Origin: Streptomyces lomondensis
Lineage (GTDB): Bacteria; Actinomycetota; Actinomycetes; Streptomycetales; Streptomycetaceae
Reading direction: 5' to 3'
Length of the DNA stretch: 64,000 nt
Assembly (NCBI RefSeq): GCF_014651035.1
Contig: NZ_BMWC01000017.1
Coordinates: 1-64,000 of the forward strand
Made by a program: the position numbers and the translations under genes. Position 1 is the stretch's first letter, and every line of letters begins with the position of its first letter. The notes beneath the pieces were generated by a model, which was not told the DNA's origin, did not search any database, and worked only from the letters and a program-made list of their open reading frames with translations. This document shows positions 61,413 through 64,000 of the stretch, one piece after another.

Positions 61413-62800
61413 CGACCGGGCCCACCCAGGAACTGACGACCGGGGCCATTCAGGAACTGCTGGGCACGCTGCCGCTGATCGACAGGTTCTGCACCGTCGA
61501 CGAGCTGCACGCGTTCATCGACCGTCTCGCCGCGGACCGGTCGGACGTGTGCCGTCTGAGGCGGATCGGCACCTCCCGCCTCGGAGAGCCCCTGCGCCTG
61601 CTGTCCGTCGGGCACGGGCGCAGGAACGCGCTGGTCGTCGGGGGGCCGCACCCCAACGAACCGGTCGGGCTGCTGACCGTCCAGCACCTCGCCCAGCTCG
61701 TCGCGGACACGCCCGCCCTGCGCGACGGAGCGGACCTGACCTGGCACTTCATCCCCTGCCTCGACCCGGACGGCACACGCCTGAACGAAGGCTGGTTGGA
61801 CGGGCCGTACACGCTGCGCCACTACCACACGGAGTTCTACCGGCCCGGCTTCGCCGACCAGCCCGAATGGACCTTCCCCGTTACGGACGACGCGGCCTGG
61901 TTCGACCGCATGCTGCCCGAGACGCAGGCCCTGGCCCGCGTCATCGACGAACTCCGGCCGGACTTCCAGTACTCCCTGCACAACGCCGACTTCGGCGGCG
62001 TCTTCTTCATCCTCAGCCGGCCTCTGCCCGGGGTGGCGGACGATCTCGCGGCCATCGCCGCCGCACACGACGTGCTGCTCTCCCGTGGCTCGGTCGACAC
62101 CCTGGGCTGGACGGAATCCGGTCCCGGCGTCTACCTGATGCCCTCCGCCGGAGAGCTCACCGCCGCCGCCGCGCGCCACGGCACGCCCCCGGACTCCGGG
62201 CTCTCCAGCTCGCACTACGCCCAGCCGCACGGCACGACCACCCTCATCACCGAAGTTCCGCTGTGGCGGGACGCACGCGCCAACGACCTCACTCCGGCCG
62301 GCCGCCACGGCGACGTACTGCGCGAGGCAGCCCGGCAGCTCGGAGCCGACCGGCAGGAGCTGCGAGGGCTGCTCGAGCAGGCCAAGCCGTACCTCGTGGT
62401 GCCCACGCCGATGCGCGCGGCACTGGCCGGCCACCTCCAGCAGAGCGCCGACCTGGCCCTCGCCTACGGCGCGATGGCCGGGGCCGGCCAGGAACGGGAC
62501 GCCACCGTGGCCGACGCGTTCGCCGCCCGGTGCATCGTGCACATGCTGCGGTTGCGCGGCGCCGGGCTGCTGAACCGCCGGCTCGGCCTCGAGTGCGCAG
62601 CCGGCAACCAGCCGCCGGCCGTGCGCAGCGCCCTCGCACGGACCCGTCGCCTCTTCGAGGACTGGTGCGCCGACGCCGAGCGCGAACTGACGGCCGAGGT
62701 GCATCCCCTGCGCGACCTGGTGGCCGTGCAGATGGGCGCCGCCCTCGCCGTACTGAGGCGCCTGGGGAGTCGCCATGAGAAGGACGTGCAAAGACCTTGA
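61409..62800 (+). CDS. M14-family zinc carboxypeptidase
   Basis: The 463-residue protein starts at a GTG overlapping the preceding stop. Zinc ligands are H81 and E84 in GGPHPNEPVG and H191 in YSLHNADFGG; the catalytic Glu is near 282 in TLITEVPLW. No signal peptide is visible, so it is probably cytosolic, acting on a small peptide or amino-acid conjugate, as in the succinylglutamate desuccinylase/peptidase M14 group. Confidence 0.85.
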   Translation: MTTGPTQELTTGAIQELLGTLPLIDRFCTVDELHAFIDRLAADRSDVCRLRRIGTSRLGEPLRLLSVGHGRRNALVVGGPHPNEPVGLLTVQHLAQLVADTPALRDGADLTWHFIPCLDPDGTRLNEGWLDGPYTLRHYHTEFYRPGFADQPEWTFPVTDDAAWFDRMLPETQALARVIDELRPDFQYSLHNADFGGVFFILSRPLPGVADDLAAIAAAHDVLLSRGSVDTLGWTESGPGVYLMPSAGELTAAAARHGTPPDSGLSSSHYAQPHGTTTLITEVPLWRDARANDLTPAGRHGDVLREAARQLGADRQELRGLLEQAKPYLVVPTPMRAALAGHLQQSADLALAYGAMAGAGQERDATVADAFAARCIVHMLRLRGAGLLNRRLGLECAAGNQPPAVRSALARTRRLFEDWCADAERELTAEVHPLRDLVAVQMGAALAVLRRLGSRHEKDVQRP

Positions 62801-62826
62801 CGCGCTATTCTCTCAGTGAATAGAGT
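62797..62826 (+). promoter_or_regulatory. Promoter with built-in operator, probably leaderless
   Basis: TTGACG (62797-62802) and TAGAGT (62821-62826) are 18 bp apart and match the housekeeping consensus. CTATTC (62805) and GAATAG (62818) form an inverted repeat in the spacer. The -10 box ends 5 bp before the PadR GTG at 62832, so the transcript should start at or next to the start codon. Confidence 0.65.
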
Positions 62827-62831
62827 CCGGT

Positions 62832-63374
62832 GTGTCCCTAGCCCATGTGCTCCTCGGATTACTCACATCGCGTTCTCTGCACGGGTACGAACTGAAACGG
62901 GCCCACGACGAAGACCTGCCCGGCGCCAAACCGCTTGCCTACGGACAGGTGTACGCGACGCTGAACCGTCTCGTCCGGGACGGCTTGGCCGTTGAGGCGG
63001 GCCAGGAGCGGGCCGGCGGGCCAGACCGCACGCAGTACGTGGTCACCGACCGCGGCCGTCAGGCCCTGACCGAGTGGCTGTCCAAGGTCGAACCGCCGGC
63101 GCCTCACCTGTCCAGCACGCTGCTGGCCAAAGTCGTGATCACCCTTCACGTGGCCGACGAGGCAACCGCCCGCCACCACCTGGCCGCACAGCGCGCCGCG
63201 CACCTCGCGCGCATGCGCGAGCTGACCGCGGTCAAAACCAACCCGGGCGCGTCGGTCGGCGAGATACTCGCCGCGGATCTCGCGATCGCCCATCTCGACG
63301 CCGACGCGCGCTGGATGCAGAAAGCACTCGAGTACGTCCACGACCTGCGCCTGGAGGTGCAGCATGATTCTTGA
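62832..63374 (+). CDS. PadR-family transcriptional regulator
   Basis: The 180-residue protein has the PadR winged helix (LAHVLLGLLTSRSLHGYELK, YGQVYATLNRLVRDGLAVEA, residues 3-60, wing DRTQYVVTDRGRQAL) and a C-terminal dimerisation helix domain. No ribosome site precedes the GTG, which fits a leaderless message. It overlaps the ABC ATPase gene by 11 bp and likely represses this transporter operon and itself through the CTATTC repeat. Confidence 0.87.
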   Translation: MSLAHVLLGLLTSRSLHGYELKRAHDEDLPGAKPLAYGQVYATLNRLVRDGLAVEAGQERAGGPDRTQYVVTDRGRQALTEWLSKVEPPAPHLSSTLLAKVVITLHVADEATARHHLAAQRAAHLARMRELTAVKTNPGASVGEILAADLAIAHLDADARWMQKALEYVHDLRLEVQHDS

Positions 63375-64000
63375 AACACGCGAGGTAGCGAAGTCCTACG
63401 GATCGACCCCCGCTCTGCGTGGCGTCTCGGTTGCGATCGAGGAAGGTGAGGTCGTCGCGGTCACCGGCCCGAGCGGATGCGGGAAATCGACGCTGTTACA
63501 TGTCATGGCGGGAATCCTCGGCCCGGACGACGGCGAAGTACGCTACCGGGGCCGGCGCTTCGACGACTGGGACGAGTCGCGTCGCTCCACGATGCGCCGC
63601 ACGGACTTCGGGGTCCTGTTCCAGTTCGGTCAACTCGTCGCGGAGATAACCGCGGTGGAGAACGCGGCGTTACCGCTGATGCTGGGTGGAGCCTCCCGCC
63701 GGGCAGCGATGACCGCGGCGACCGACTGGCTGGAACGGCTCGGTGTGGCGGAGCTGGCCGACCAGTTGCCCGGCGAGATGTCGGGCGGCCAGCAGCAGCG
63801 GGTGGCCCTCGCCCGCGCCCTGGTCACCGAACCGAAAGTGCTGTTCGCCGACGAGCCCACGGGGGCGCTGGACTCCCGCGCCGGCGACCTGGTGCTCGGT
63901 CACATGCTCCGGGTGGCCAGGACCCAGCGCACGACCGTCGTGCTGGTGACACACGACGCCACCATCGCCGCGTACGCCGACCGGGAGATCCGGCTTCGCG
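63364..64000 (+). CDS. ABC transporter ATPase, MacB/LolD type (incomplete)
   Basis: The 212 codons present include Walker A GPSGCGKST, Q-loop GVLFQFGQLV, signature MSGGQQQRVALARAL, Walker B VLFADEPTGALD and H-loop LVTHDA, so nearly the whole ATPase is in the window; the stop is beyond 64000. It is expected to drive an FtsX-like permease encoded next. The PadR gene overlaps it, the usual layout of PadR-controlled drug- or lipid-export transporters. Confidence 0.9.
   Translation, partial: MILETREVAKSYGSTPALRGVSVAIEEGEVVAVTGPSGCGKSTLLHVMAGILGPDDGEVRYRGRRFDDWDESRRSTMRRTDFGVLFQFGQLVAEITAVENAALPLMLGGASRRAAMTAATDWLERLGVAELADQLPGEMSGGQQQRVALARALVTEPKVLFADEPTGALDSRAGDLVLGHMLRVARTQRTTVVLVTHDATIAAYADREIRLR

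Overview
The window is high-GC chromosomal DNA from a Streptomyces or a close relative. The evidence is the strong third-position GC bias, GTG starts, AGGAGG-type ribosome sites, a WhiB protein, a SARP-type regulator, ECF sigma factors, P450-ferredoxin pairs, Tat/lipoprotein signals and SCO4225- and DUF6479-type proteins. No rRNA, tRNA or CRISPR array was seen.

Layout. 1-5.2 kb: a polyamine-type ABC importer (ATPase cut by the window edge, binding protein) with a HAD hydrolase and a FAD amine oxidase on the minus strand, divergent from a PucR regulator; probably uptake and oxidation of an amine. 5.2-11.7 kb: MarR regulator, PLP decarboxylase, LysE exporter, GNAT, acyl-CoA dehydrogenase, a Cys-rich copper-binding bundle and small stress-type proteins. 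11.8-19.6 kb: NCS1 permease with an odd Cys-rich tail, a KhtT/KhtU-like K+/H+ antiporter pair, RecQ and a winged-helix protein. 19.6-24.0 kb: ABC ATPase, FtsX permease, sensor kinase and response regulator in one operon, preceded by a three-half-site repeat and containing a 36-bp minisatellite. 24.2-29.3 kb: gene scraps (rhamnosidase, CBM, threonine aldolase, TetR, CoA transferase) among intact ArsR/oxidoreductase, PP2C phosphatase and DUF35 genes. 29.6-35.9 kb: P450 and ferredoxin, TetX-like monooxygenase with its divergent TetR and a nested operator, aldo/keto reductase with an XRE regulator, DUF3291.

36-44 kb is a graveyard of mobile DNA (Tn554-like DUF6262/integrase, IS1380, IS982, IS5). 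Inside it lies the best find of the window: a 1,446-bp unit (40633-42078) carrying only an AraC regulator and a DoxX-like membrane protein. It has TGTCGGCG...CGCCGACA ends, 52-bp imperfect inverted repeats and a 5-bp AGAAG target duplication. Removing it restores the reading frame of the IS982-type transposase at the junction. It looks like a non-autonomous transposon that moves a regulator-membrane protein pair.

44-57 kb holds an AAA ATPase, a lipoprotein with a 300-bp internal duplication, sigma and partner genes, a TRIC-like channel, AraC and SARP regulators, a soluble zinc anti-sigma candidate convergent with an ECF sigma factor, and a WhiB protein. 57-60.7 kb contains IS110 and IS5 scraps, a secreted lectin-like protein and a decayed conjugative-element relic (RacP-like and small proteins). 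60.7-64 kb: a partial second copy of the AraC-SCO4225 locus, an M14 carboxypeptidase, and a PadR-ABC transporter operon with a probable leaderless, self-regulated promoter, cut by the window end.
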